A stretch of 64,000 bases of DNA from CAVPTL01 sp963794415 (GCA_963794415.1 CAWCDI010000001.1:1488001-1552000), one strand, 5' to 3'. Positions 52,367 to 61,108 are shown, counted from the first letter of the stretch. The notes: generated by a model from the sequence alone, not told the origin. Translations and numbers: made by a program.

Positions 52367-53605
52367 GTGAAACGCTCCGTGCGTGTCCTGGTGGTCAGCC
52401 TGGCGGTGCTCCTCGCATGCGCGGCGAGCGCGCTTGCCGCGCCAGCCTCCTGGTCGCAGCTGGGCCGGACGAACGCCGGCACGGAGTACAACCGCTTTGA
52501 GACAGCGATCACTGCGGCAACCGTCCATCGGCTGGCTCCGGCCTGGCGGCTGAGCGCCCAGAAGGACGATCACCTCCTACAGCCGATCGCGACGCCGACC
52601 CGGGTGTACGTGCCCGGCCAGACCATCTACGCGCTCGATCCCCGCACCGGCGGCGTGATCTGGAAGCGCCCGAGCAAGACTGCCGTGAGCCCGACCCTGA
52701 CGCTTGCAAACGGCGTCCTTTACGAGGTTGGCCGCGCCGGGCCGCAGGGCTCCCGGGGCCCGACTCGCGGCGTGCTCTACGCCCGCAGCGCTGCCACCGG
52801 CAAGGTGCTTTGGAGCGTGCACAGCGCGCTTGGGCTCAACTCCACCTTCACGCATAGCTTCCAGGGCTCGGCGACGGTGGCCGACGGCATCGTCTACTTC
52901 GGCGAGATCAACATCACGGCGTCGGTCACGTACGACTTCCTCAACGCCTACAGCGTCACCACCCACAAGCGGTTGTGGCGCCAGCAGTTCGGCGGCCTGG
53001 GCTACAAGCCGGTCGTCTCCGCGGGCATCGTCTATGGCCTTGGCCGAAACGCAAGCAACGGCTGGGACATCTATAGCTGGACGGCAAAGACCGGCATCGA
53101 GGTAAACCTGCCGATCGGGGTGGCGAGCGGCGCCACGTACGCCGTCGGCCCGAGCCGGATGTTCATCGCCGAGTACGGAAACGTGCTGGCCGTTCCGTCG
53201 GGCAAGTGCAAGAACGGCGATTGCAAGGTGCTTTGGTCACACCCGTTCTCCCCGAGCTTCTTCGGCACGGTGGCGCTCACTCCCGATCGCGTCTTCGCTG
53301 TGTCGTTCACAACGGCGATCGACCCGGTCCAGGTCGTCCAGGCGCTTGCGCCGGGTACTGGGCGCGTGATCTGGCAGGGCTCGGCGGCCTCCGTCGGGTT
53401 TCCGGCGCATGTATCGGTCGCCGGAAACGTCGGCTACGTGGCAGGCCTCAGCGGCATCGAAGCGTTCCCGGTGAAATGCGCCACCCCTTGCCAGCCGCTC
53501 TGGCATCAGACGATCGCCCCCGGCGGCCCCGCGACCGTCGTCAACGGCCGGGTGATCGTGACGAGCGTCGGCGGAAACAGGGTGTTCGACTACAGCCTGA
53601 AGTAG
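52367..53605 (+). CDS. secreted PQQ-like beta-propeller protein
   Basis: 412 aa. GTG start; signal peptide VLVVSLAVLLACAASALAA. Repeats of the PQQ/quinoprotein blade type: IYALDPRTGGVIWKRPSK, LYARSAATGKVLWSVHS, LNAYSVTTHKRLWRQQF and LAPGTGRVIWQGSA. Without a PQQ-dehydrogenase active-site signature it may be a scaffold or binding propeller rather than an enzyme. A consensus promoter sits directly in front. Confidence 0.85.
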   Translation: MKRSVRVLVVSLAVLLACAASALAAPASWSQLGRTNAGTEYNRFETAITAATVHRLAPAWRLSAQKDDHLLQPIATPTRVYVPGQTIYALDPRTGGVIWKRPSKTAVSPTLTLANGVLYEVGRAGPQGSRGPTRGVLYARSAATGKVLWSVHSALGLNSTFTHSFQGSATVADGIVYFGEINITASVTYDFLNAYSVTTHKRLWRQQFGGLGYKPVVSAGIVYGLGRNASNGWDIYSWTAKTGIEVNLPIGVASGATYAVGPSRMFIAEYGNVLAVPSGKCKNGDCKVLWSHPFSPSFFGTVALTPDRVFAVSFTTAIDPVQVVQALAPGTGRVIWQGSAASVGFPAHVSVAGNVGYVAGLSGIEAFPVKCATPCQPLWHQTIAPGGPATVVNGRVIVTSVGGNRVFDYSLK

Positions 53606-53609
53606 CCTC

Positions 53610-53626
53610 GCGGGCAGTTCTCCCGC
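53610..53626 (+). terminator. weak hairpin after the propeller gene
   Basis: GCGGG-N7-CCCGC five bases past the stop, no T tract. Confidence 0.25.
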
Positions 53627-53919
53627 CCGGCACCAGCTTCGCCCCACCGTGTACACCGCCAGGTCGTCTGGAAGCACCTGGACGGCACGCGGAGCGTGCG
53701 ACAATCATGCGATGGCGGTCAAGGACGAGCTGAACCGGGCGGCCGTCACATTCTCGCGGTCGTCGGGCTAGCCGTACAGAGTCCACTTCGAGGGGCTGAA
53801 CTCAGGATCCCAAGCCGCCTCGCCGACTATGTTCGGGACATGCGCAATCTTCGACCTGAGCAGGCAACCGAGCTTGACCGCCATGCGGGTACGCACGGTC
53901 GCCGGGAGCAGCACGGCAG
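53627..53919. other. gene-poor stretch
   Basis: No convincing gene. An open frame at 53712-53771 (MAVKDELNRAAVTFSRSSG, 19 aa) looks like a possible remnant or micropeptide, but has no ribosome-binding site or homology. Codon use elsewhere here does not favour any frame. Confidence 0.4.
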
Positions 53920-54366
53920 ATGCTAGGGCCGCTCCAGGCACGCCAGCCGAAGCCTCGCTCCACTCGTCGGTGCCTCGAGGTCATCGCGAAGGCATGTGCG
54001 CTCATCGTCCTCGCACTACTGGCCTTCGTGTACTTCTACGAGAAGGCTCCGAGCGACTCGCAGCTGAAGGTGGCGGTGTGCTTCGTCCTGGCCGCGCTCG
54101 TGTCCCTCGGAACCGTCGTCGGCTCCATGCGCTGGCTCAAGGCTCAGGCTAGAGCCGGTCGTCGGCCCTTGCAAAACCAGAACCGGTTCATCATGGGCTT
54201 CAGCGCGGTCTTCCTTGTGGTGGTCTTGCTGATCTCAATGATCAGCCCCTACCCCGCGCGAGGAGCTTGCTATGCGGGCATAGTTGTCGGCTTCGGTGGA
54301 GCCTGGGGTGGCGCGTACGTGAAGTTCTTCTGGGCTTGGCGCTCGAGTCGCTCCGCCGCAAGCTGA
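53920..54366 (+). CDS. membrane protein, 148 aa
   Basis: Four hydrophobic segments (ACALIVLALLAFVYFY, VCFVLAALVSLGTVVG, FSAVFLVVVLLISMI, GIVVGFGGAWGGAYV) with basic loops. Start uncertain. Convergent with the secreted-protein gene at 54432. No family. Confidence 0.6.
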   Translation: MLGPLQARQPKPRSTRRCLEVIAKACALIVLALLAFVYFYEKAPSDSQLKVAVCFVLAALVSLGTVVGSMRWLKAQARAGRRPLQNQNRFIMGFSAVFLVVVLLISMISPYPARGACYAGIVVGFGGAWGGAYVKFFWAWRSSRSAAS

Positions 54367-54431
54367 AACGCAGCTCGATCGCCCCGGGTGCAGCCAGATC
54401 GAACCAACGGTCCCGCAAGCCGCGATCGCCG

Positions 54432-54833
54432 TCACTTCACGACGGTGACCCACCGCTTCGGCGATCGCAGCGTGCAGGTGACAACGTCCGTCGAGTGGTT
54501 CAGCTCGTTGGGATCCATGCAGGCATACCAGGTGTATGAGCCCGGCGACTTCGTGTTTCCGCGGTAGTGCCCGCACCATTTGAACCAGGACTGGCCAGTC
54601 TGGTACCGGGCCGTGATCGTCGCGAACGTTCCCGGGGTCGAAGGTCGCCTGATCACGACGGTGACGATCTCCCACGAGTGATCCATCTTCACCGGCAAGT
54701 ACGTGCACCTCGGCGCACCGGTGTTCGACAGCGAGATCGTGGACGGGATCGCCGGACTTGTCACGACTGCGAGCGCCGTCGCCGGCACCGCGATGCAGAT
54801 GAGGCACGCGATTGAAGCGATAGCGGCCCTCAC
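54432..54833 (-). CDS. secreted small protein, 133 aa
   Basis: GTG start gives signal peptide AAIASIACLICIAVPATALA; mature chain Ser/Thr/Trp-rich with four or five cysteines (RCTYLP, WCGHY, YACMDP, TCTLR), suggesting disulfides. A longer start at 54905 adds residues that look non-coding. No family. Confidence 0.6.
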   Translation of the reverse strand: MRAAIASIACLICIAVPATALAVVTSPAIPSTISLSNTGAPRCTYLPVKMDHSWEIVTVVIRRPSTPGTFATITARYQTGQSWFKWCGHYRGNTKSPGSYTWYACMDPNELNHSTDVVTCTLRSPKRWVTVVK

Positions 54834-55075
54834 GACTTGCCACCGAAGGCAGCCACGTCGATCCGCAGGGTGTGATGTGGCATTCGAATCTCTCCTGGTC
54901 AGCATTCCGACGGCCTGACCCCATTGCCACAAGCGCGTCGCAGACGTCGAGCTTACCGGTTTCGGTGGGTGGCGACCGCTCCGCGCGGCTGGCTACCCGA
55001 AAGCCAGCGCCCGCACGCGTGGCGATGCGGAAGCCGCTCGCTCAAGCTGACACCACGTGAAGGTAGAGTGGGCAG

Positions 55076-55690
55076 ATGCCAGATCACCCGCTTCTCGAGT
55101 ACCCTCGGTGGCGGGGTTACGACGATGCAGCTTCGACGTCACGGCCGATCCGGGAGTCGTCAAAGCGGGTGGCGCGACGTGTGTTCGATCAGTTCATGAT
55201 CGATCGCGAGGAGCGAGTCGCGGTCGTGTCTGACTATCTGCAACGACTGGGCGGGATCTCGGTGACTCTCGACGGAGCGGGCGTAGGCGCGGTCGAGCAG
55301 TGGCTATGGCCGTGGGCGGAAGACCTCGTCGCGAACGGGCTCGTTGAACCCGAACAGTTGTCGGCGTTTCTCCACGACATCGGTACGCTCACCGGTGAAG
55401 CGCTGATACGAGAGCGCGCCGGGCTTGAGTGGCGATTGCTCGCAAAAGGGCCGCGCTCATTGTCGGGATACCACACGCCAGTCGTGGCCGGTTTCGCGTG
55501 CCCGGGGAAAGGCTGCCCCGAAGACTGGCCGGTCCTGAGTGAGATCGTCTCTGACGGCTACATGCTCGCCAACCACGTGCTCAACCCGAGCCGCCCACCG
55601 CTCGACCCCCGACTCTACTTTCGGTTTCGGTTTTTCCGGGATTGCCCGGTTGACCGCGAATGGTTCGCTGCCGTCGGAGCCGGCCGGTAA
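55076..55690 (+). CDS. hypothetical protein, 204 aa
   Basis: Soluble, Arg-rich, with one CPGKGCPEDW segment that could bind metal. No signal or membrane helix. Resembles small accessory-region proteins; no family recognised. Confidence 0.55.
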   Translation: MPDHPLLEYPRWRGYDDAASTSRPIRESSKRVARRVFDQFMIDREERVAVVSDYLQRLGGISVTLDGAGVGAVEQWLWPWAEDLVANGLVEPEQLSAFLHDIGTLTGEALIRERAGLEWRLLAKGPRSLSGYHTPVVAGFACPGKGCPEDWPVLSEIVSDGYMLANHVLNPSRPPLDPRLYFRFRFFRDCPVDREWFAAVGAGR

Positions 55691-55743
55691 GACTTCCGAC
55701 GGGAGCGACCGTAATGCTGGCGCTCTACTCGATGTTGCACTGC

Positions 55744-56136
55744 TCACGCCCACGTTGGCCATCCAGGAGTTAGCCAAGCGGTGGCTGCCGCTGCTTCTCC
55801 AACTCGGCTTCGAGCAGCCGAGGGAACCGCTTCGCAGATAGCCGCGTTCGTCCCCTCCCACGGCATCAGATTCTCGACAAACGAGACCGCGACCACGCCC
55901 TCGGCCAGCGGATCACCTCCCGCAAGCACCTGCTCCAGAAACGCGAGGCAGCGATCCACCAGCACCCAATCCTCACCCTCGGCCGCCTGCTCTACGAACC
56001 GAGTGAAATCTCCAAACACCACGTGCTGTAGTTCCTCGCCGCGTTGATCTTCCAGATTCTCCCGGTAAATCGGGTCGAACTCTGGTACCGCCACTACCAG
56101 GCGACGGCACAACTGCTCGTAGGAGATGACGTCCAT
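55744..56136 (-). CDS. hypothetical (immunity-protein-like) protein, possibly frameshifted at its end
   Basis: 130 aa. MDVISYEQLCRRLVVAVPEF, FTRFVEQAAEGEDW and VVAVSFVENLMPWEG have the look of small alpha-helical immunity/DUF7674-like proteins. After AAICEAVP (about 55830) this frame becomes Ala-rich, while the next frame reads RFPRLLEAELEKQRQPPLG and stops at 55770, a more natural helical end. A single-base shift is therefore suspected. Confidence 0.55.
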   Translation of the reverse strand: MDVISYEQLCRRLVVAVPEFDPIYRENLEDQRGEELQHVVFGDFTRFVEQAAEGEDWVLVDRCLAFLEQVLAGGDPLAEGVVAVSFVENLMPWEGTNAAICEAVPSAARSRVGEAAAATAWLTPGWPTWA

Positions 56137-56207
56137 CCACCCAATCTAGTCGCTTTGGCCGTCCCGGCCCACGATCGGCGTCCTCGGTCAAGACTAGGAT
56201 CGCCCCC

Positions 56208-56357
56208 ATGACGACGGCCCAGCGGCACGAGGCGGCCGAGACCCTTAGCCGCCTGCTCGAGCAGATCGACCAGAACGAGGTGACCGCGCCGGACTGGTAC
56301 CGCGAGCGCCCGGTCGGGGCGGTCGTGACGCTGGCTTCCCCGAATCGAGACCTTTGA
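56208..56357 (+). CDS. small hypothetical protein, 49 aa
   Basis: Starts MTTAQRHEAAETLSRLLEQI; AGGA ten bases upstream. An amphipathic acidic helix followed by a short tail (RPVGAVVTLASPNRDL). Its stop TGATG overlaps the next gene's ATG, so the two are translationally coupled. Confidence 0.55.
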   Translation: MTTAQRHEAAETLSRLLEQIDQNEVTAPDWYRERPVGAVVTLASPNRDL

Positions 56358-56713
56358 TGGACTCGCCGTTCCTGATCGATGGGGTGAACCTTGTTGGCTG
56401 GGATGTCCTTGAGGTGGGCATCCGCCAAGCCTGGCCGTTCCTCACTCTCGGCTCACCCCTACCCAAGCGCGGTGAACGTCGTCTGTACATCGACACAGCA
56501 TTTCGTGTGGGAGATTCCGCAGACATGGTTTCGGGCGCCGCGGCCCTCTCCCAACTCGGGCATCTCTGTCTGCTGACGATCACGAACGTCAGCAGCCTCA
56601 ACGACGGCCTGACCATCACGTTCGACAACGGAATCACGTTGCAGATCTCCGGCGAGCCAAGCGCCTGGACGACCCACGATTGCTGGTGGCTTGGCGGCGA
56701 GCTCGGAGAGTAG
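56357..56713 (+). CDS. hypothetical protein, 118 aa
   Basis: Beta-rich soluble protein (LTITFDNGITLQISGEP, THDCWWLGG) reminiscent of small DUF6188-type proteins. Coupled to the 49-aa gene upstream. No assigned function. Confidence 0.6.
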   Translation: MDSPFLIDGVNLVGWDVLEVGIRQAWPFLTLGSPLPKRGERRLYIDTAFRVGDSADMVSGAAALSQLGHLCLLTITNVSSLNDGLTITFDNGITLQISGEPSAWTTHDCWWLGGELGE

Positions 56714-56902
56714 GCTCGGGCCGCTCACACTGCGGCGAATCACGAAGCGAGAGGCTGCTCGGGACGAGTTACGTGGTCGATGCTCTGAGTGATGCCGCGA
56801 GCGCGTCATCGGGACGATCCTGCCGAGGGCGGTGAATGCCGACGACCGGCGGCCAAGGTGAGCAAGCGATAGAGGTGCGCGTCATCCAGCGACCAACCGC
56901 GG

Positions 56903-57193
56903 CTACGACCCCGGCCGAACTGCCGCGCTACATGCGCGAGTCACGTCGGCCAATTTCGCCAGCATGTAGACGAGCGTCGCCGGATCATCCTCGATGGCGG
57001 AGTCAAGAAATCCAAGCTCGTCCGAGATCTGCGTCACCAGGACGTCCGGCGGTTCAGACGCAGACACGAACACGTCAGCGACCGGCAGCGACCAGATGTA
57101 GTCCCCCTCCCACGCTCGCATGTCAAGCTCGCACCCCTCAAGGACATCCGCAGCACACCGAAGCGCACGCTGGATCCGCTCGATGTCGTTCAC
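56903..57193 (-). CDS. hypothetical protein, 96 aa
   Basis: GTG start overlapping the end of the possible gene at 57190 (GTGA). Helical and acidic (MNDIERIQRALRCAADVLEG, LAKLADVTRACSA). No family. Confidence 0.5.
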   Translation of the reverse strand: MNDIERIQRALRCAADVLEGCELDMRAWEGDYIWSLPVADVFVSASEPPDVLVTQISDELGFLDSAIEDDPATLVYMLAKLADVTRACSAAVRPGS

Positions 57194-57537
57194 CTCGTGC
57201 CTCCCACGTGGACAAAATCGACCTCAATGCCTCCACCTTCGACGCCGCCGACCGGAAGCATCCAGCCGACGTGATCGCCTGTGCCGAGGAGTTCTCCGAA
57301 CCGGCATCGGCGACCCGACCAGTAACCGTCATCGGGGTGCGACGGGCGCGAGTGCTTACGGCCGCGGCGGGCCTCTAGAAACCACCGCTGCTCGCCGTGC
57401 AGAACAAGAACGCCCGTGTCCCCAGGTGCGCCGCGCCGTGGATACGAGGACTGTGGGAGGCTGGGTGTCGACCCAGCCGCTACGTCGAAGCCGAGATATC
57501 CGCCCGTTGGTTGGGCACGACCGATGGTGTGGGCCAC
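57190..57537 (-). CDS. possible hypothetical protein, 115 aa
   Basis: GTG start; GGYLGFDVAAGSTPSLPQ, DTGVLVLHGEQRWFLEAR and WMLPVGGVEGGGIEVDFVHV. High GC at codon position 3 and the 4-base overlap with the following gene favour it; lack of homology and antisense position close to the ECF gene are against. Could form a two-gene unit with 56903-57193. Confidence 0.4.
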   Translation of the reverse strand: MAHTIGRAQPTGGYLGFDVAAGSTPSLPQSSYPRRGAPGDTGVLVLHGEQRWFLEARRGRKHSRPSHPDDGYWSGRRCRFGELLGTGDHVGWMLPVGGVEGGGIEVDFVHVGGTR

Positions 57538-57571
57538 TGTAAGTCTGGGAGGCGAACGGGCATTATGAGGT

Positions 57572-58114
57572 ATGCAGCCAGACCGTCCTGAGGATCGGTT
57601 GGAGGTGATCTGCCGCGAGTGTGGCTGGCGTGTGTACGCCTTCGCTCGTCGTCGAAGCGATGCTGCAGCTGCTGAGGAGATCGTGAGCGAGACGTTCCTG
57701 ATCGCATGGCGGCGGATCTCGGATGTGCCTGCCGATGCGTTGCCGTGGCTCCTGGGCGTAGCCAGAAACGTCTTACGACACCACACCCGGGCCGATGCGC
57801 GGCGGACCAAAGCGGCCCTCCAGCACGCCCGCTTGGCGGCAGCGGCCTCAGCGACCGACACAGGGGATCGTCTGGTCGAGCGCGACGACCTACTCGCCGC
57901 GCTAGTCGCGATGCGCGAGGCAGACCGCGAGACGCTGCTTCTGATCGCATGGGACGGCCTCACGCCAAGCCAGGCAGCCGGCGTGGTCGGATGCTCGGTC
58001 GCGGCATTTCACGTTCGGCTTCACCGCGCCAGGAAGCGATTTGCAAGCGCCCACCGATCAACCACCCGGCCCGAGCAAGCACCGAGCCCACAACCCCACA
58101 TCGGAGCACCGTGA
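57572..58114 (+). CDS. ECF RNA polymerase sigma factor
   Basis: 180 aa. Region 2: ECGWRVYAFARRRS, EEIVSETFLIAWRRI; region 4: READRETLLLIAWDGLTPSQ, then AAGVVGCSVAAFHVRLHRAR. Its stop overlaps the GTG of a membrane-anchored partner, the usual sigma/anti-sigma layout. Directs part of RNA polymerase to a small regulon, unknown here. Confidence 0.88.
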   Translation: MQPDRPEDRLEVICRECGWRVYAFARRRSDAAAAEEIVSETFLIAWRRISDVPADALPWLLGVARNVLRHHTRADARRTKAALQHARLAAAASATDTGDRLVERDDLLAALVAMREADRETLLLIAWDGLTPSQAAGVVGCSVAAFHVRLHRARKRFASAHRSTTRPEQAPSPQPHIGAP

Positions 58115-58884
58115 CACACGACCCAATCACCCTTTTGACAGAGTGGAAACCGTCCCAGGACTCCATCGCCGCCGAATGGCCCAAGGACAGCCAACGAGCT
58201 CTTCTCAGCCGCATCACAGCCTCAACCAGCAGGCCCCTCCCACGCCCGCCGCAGAGAAGGCGTTTCGGTGGCCGCCGCGCTCTCTCGCTCACCCTCGCCC
58301 TGGCCGCTCTGGCGGCGATCACGGTCGTGACCATCACTCTCCACGACGCCACGTCTGCCAGACCTCCTGTCCCCAGCGCACTCGGCTTTTCGCCCAAGCC
58401 GATCGGCAGCCAACCGTTCACCGGCGCGAGGGTGGTCACGCTTAGTCAGGCATCACACCTCACGGGATACCCGATTCCTGCGCCGTCCACGAGCCTGGCG
58501 AACCCGGCCGGCCTCTCCAAGGTCTGGTACGCCACGCTTCCCACGGACGAAGGCGGGCGCTCAGTCGAGCTTGACTACCTCAGCACCGGAGTCGCGATTG
58601 ATTACACCTCCCCGCCAGCCGAAGCGCTGACCGACAGCCTCGGCGTCTACACGAAGATGGCCAGAAGCCTTGACACGTCCGTCCGGACAGTGCACGGCGT
58701 CCCAGCCCTCGTCGTCGGGGCGACAGGCGCCAACGGCCTCGACTCAGATCACGGTCAACCCGGCTTCGTGGACATGGTGCTCAACGGGACCCATATCGTA
58801 GTCATGGGCTCCTATCCAGCCCAAGATCTCGTGACGATCGCTGAATCGATCCCCGGCCCCAACCGCGTCACGGCCTCAAGCTGA
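58111..58884 (+). CDS. membrane-anchored partner of the ECF factor (CU044_5270-like)
   Basis: 257 aa, GTG start. N-terminal cytoplasmic ~65 residues, one membrane helix (LSLTLALAALAAITVVTITL), and an extracytoplasmic domain (LGFSPKPIGSQPFTGARVV..., SLDTSVRTVHGVPALVVG). Topology fits an anti-sigma or signal-sensing protein, although no zinc-binding anti-sigma motif is present. Confidence 0.75.
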   Translation: MTHDPITLLTEWKPSQDSIAAEWPKDSQRALLSRITASTSRPLPRPPQRRRFGGRRALSLTLALAALAAITVVTITLHDATSARPPVPSALGFSPKPIGSQPFTGARVVTLSQASHLTGYPIPAPSTSLANPAGLSKVWYATLPTDEGGRSVELDYLSTGVAIDYTSPPAEALTDSLGVYTKMARSLDTSVRTVHGVPALVVGATGANGLDSDHGQPGFVDMVLNGTHIVVMGSYPAQDLVTIAESIPGPNRVTASS

Positions 58885-58952
58885 CCATCGCCACCATCAC
58901 CCGAGCAACCCCGTCGGATGCAGCCGCACAGTCACCCGACCGTCCCACTCGA

Positions 58953-59285
58953 CTACACGCAACGAGCCGGGACAGCACCAAGAGCGCTGAAGAGCAGCAT
59001 GACCTCGGCGATGCCAAACACCACCAGGATCAGCAAGAACCATCGACGCAGGCCATTTGCGGCGACGCACCCGAGGATCAAGAACACCAACGCGACGCCG
59101 GTGATGTCGTCGGTGATGGAAAAAATGCGGTGATCATGCGCCGAAAACTGACAGCTATCCACTGGGAGTGAGAACGACATTGACCACATCGCCAGCGCCA
59201 CGGCCACAATGGCCGCCAGCGAGGTGACGACGAGCCACACCTTCGACACGGCAGATATCGGTGGGCGCCGAACAGAAGTTACCAT
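58953..59285 (-). CDS. membrane protein, 110 aa
   Basis: Start at MVTSVRRPPISAV. Three hydrophobic segments: VWLVVTSLAAIVAVALAMW, ITGVALVFLILGCVAA and FLLILVVFGIAEVMLLF. No family. Followed downstream by the end of the ECF operon on the other strand. Confidence 0.6.
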   Translation of the reverse strand: MVTSVRRPPISAVSKVWLVVTSLAAIVAVALAMWSMSFSLPVDSCQFSAHDHRIFSITDDITGVALVFLILGCVAANGLRRWFLLILVVFGIAEVMLLFSALGAVPARCV

Positions 59286-59508
59286 GGTCTCGTTATAGCG
59301 TGCATGCGATGATACGTCAATCCCCTCCACGACGACAATCATGGATGGAATGATCCCCAGCGGGCCACCTAACTGCTCGGGAGACCGAGGTCGTGCGGCA
59401 GTGCCCGGCCGCGCGCTCCCCAGGCAAGCCTCCCCTTTGAGCCGAGTAGCAGTCGGCAACTCCAGCATCTTGGTAGCCATCCAGCCCGAGAGTCGGCAGG
59501 ATCCCCGC

Positions 59509-59826
59509 CTAGGAGAACGGGCCTTGTCCAACCTCGGCGGGAGGGCACTCGACATGGACGCTGCCATCGTTCTGCGTCTCCACGGTTGGGCCAGGCGATG
59601 CGGACACGCCATTGCCGGGCTCTGGCACCACTACACCGCCTGCGGTTCCCTTGCATACTACGGTGTCTCCGGGAGCGATCACGCCCTTGGCATAGGTCTC
59701 ATCGGTGTTGGCCGCGATCTTGACCATCTTCGCAGGCGGCGACGCTCCGCTGGAACCGCAGCCTGCGACCGCTGCGCCGAACAGGCATGCTGACACGATC
59801 AACGCGAGTAGCTTGGCGGGAGTCAT
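59509..59826 (-). CDS. small lipoprotein, 105 aa
   Basis: Lipobox FGAAVAGC, then KIAANTDETYAKGVIAPGD and two cysteines (VVCKG, VECPP). Secreted, anchored. No family. Longer start at 59877 possible. Confidence 0.65.
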   Translation of the reverse strand: MTPAKLLALIVSACLFGAAVAGCGSSGASPPAKMVKIAANTDETYAKGVIAPGDTVVCKGTAGGVVVPEPGNGVSASPGPTVETQNDGSVHVECPPAEVGQGPFS

Positions 59827-60021
59827 AACAAGCAGACCGCGCCGTCCGTGAAAAGGTTCCCTCGTCTCTGACATCACCCTCCGAGGCTACACCTGCCACG
59901 CGGTTGCGGGGATCGACCTTGGACACGTCGGCCTCTCGCGCCCCGGCGTCGTCCTTGCCGCTCGCTCGAGCGCGACGTATCGTCTCTAAGGGGCAGGTGT
60001 CGTCAAGTCGAGGAGGGGGTC

Positions 60022-60444
60022 ATGACCGTGACACGACGGATCGTTCTCGGAGTGCTCATCGGCCTTGCGATGCTCTGCATCCCGGCAGTCGCGTTGAGCG
60101 CATCAAGCTCGCACTCCTTCCGCCTGCCAAGAGGCCCGGCGTTCAAGGTCTTCACGGTCCACGTGCAGAGGACGGGAACGTTGAAGGTGCTCGTCGGGCA
60201 TCCTGACGTGACCCAGGCCAGCGGCTCTGCAGTTCTGGTGGTCAGGCTGAAGAAGGCGGGCTGGCCCAAGGGCCAGGTTCAGATCGACACCGGCAACCCG
60301 AACCCGAAGCAATGCAGCGCTGCCCTAGGCACGATTCACTGCTCCGCGTCTCGGCCCGACACGACAGCAGGCTGGTACAACGTGATCGTCACCAAGACAA
60401 CGCTCGATCCATCACGCGACAGCCTGGTGATCACCACTCCCTAG
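60022..60444 (+). CDS. secreted protein, 140 aa
   Basis: GAGGAGGGGGTC precedes the ATG, a strong ribosome-binding site. Signal peptide GVLIGLAMLCIPAVALSA; beta-rich mature chain with two cysteines (QCSAALG, IHCSAS) likely disulfide-linked. No family. Confidence 0.7.
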   Translation: MTVTRRIVLGVLIGLAMLCIPAVALSASSSHSFRLPRGPAFKVFTVHVQRTGTLKVLVGHPDVTQASGSAVLVVRLKKAGWPKGQVQIDTGNPNPKQCSAALGTIHCSASRPDTTAGWYNVIVTKTTLDPSRDSLVITTP

Positions 60445-60540
60445 CGGCCTACCTGAGAGCGGCGTATCCTCGACGCAGGAACCAGCCATCAGGTGCCCGT
60501 TCGTGCCAGGGGCCCCGTGCTGAAATCAGAGGAGCGTCTC

Positions 60541-60654
60541 GTGAACAAGGACAGCGCGCCGCCCATGTCACCATTCTTCTGGCTCGTCGTCGTCATGATC
60601 CTCGCGCTCGTCGTCCTCAGCGTGATCCGCATGTGGAGGGCTCGTCGAGGTTAG
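60541..60654 (+). CDS. single-pass membrane micropeptide, 37 aa
   Basis: GTG start with GAGGAG upstream. Short polar N-terminus, helix FFWLVVVMILALVVLSVI, basic end RMWRARRG. Signals and topology support a real small membrane protein; function unknown. Confidence 0.5.
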   Translation: MNKDSAPPMSPFFWLVVVMILALVVLSVIRMWRARRG

Positions 60655-60725
60655 GGACTAGGACGAAGCTCTAGAAGCCGGCGCCCACCTCGACCTGGCT
60701 GACCCTCCTTGGTTGAACCAAAAGA

Positions 60726-61080
60726 TGGAGGCGGCGGGAATCGAACCCGCGTCCACGACCGCACGAAGAAAGCGTCTACAAGCGTAGTCCGGGTTTGAGA
60801 TTCGCCCTTGAGCTGCCCCCGAACAGGCCACTCTACGGACTAGCCCGTCTTTGAAGTCCCGGTCGGCGGCGCAGGCGCTCCACCTTCCAGCAAGCCCGTT
60901 GTCTGACGCCGGCAATCCCTCCCACGGGCCGGAGGGGCCGACGCGCTACCTAGTTAATTAGGCAGCGAGTGCGAGATCATTTTCCGCACTTGCGGTTTTC
61001 CAGGGATTTTACGAGGCCACCTGGAACCTCGGCTTGCAACCTTCCCCGAGAAACGACCATGTCGAAACCAGTACGCCCCC
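60726..61080 (-). ncRNA. ssrA: tmRNA (ssrA)
   Basis: About 355 nt. The 5' GGGGGCG pairs with the 3' CGCCUCC to form the acceptor stem; the T arm is GCGGGUUCGAUUCCCGC and the 5' domain GGUUUCGAC. The tag-coding frame lies at 60958-60993 and reads, from the likely resume codon GCA, ASAENDLALAA followed by UAA. The CCA end is not encoded. Rescues ribosomes stalled on truncated mRNAs with SmpB. A -10-like TAGAAT lies upstream (61098-61093). Confidence 0.95.
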
Positions 61081-61092
61081 AAGGGACTCCGT

Positions 61093-61098
61093 ATTCTA
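61093..61098 (-). promoter_or_regulatory. -10 element TAGAAT of ssrA
   Basis: TAGAAT ends 12 bases before the mature 5' end of tmRNA, consistent with a short precursor trimmed by RNase P. No clear -35. Confidence 0.45.
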
Positions 61099-61108
61099 CC
61101 CCGCCGGG

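Noticed and set aside
53712..53771. 19-codon frame MAVKDELNRAAV...
   Set aside because: No ribosome-binding site, too short, no support beyond an ATG and a stop; noted only as a possible remnant.
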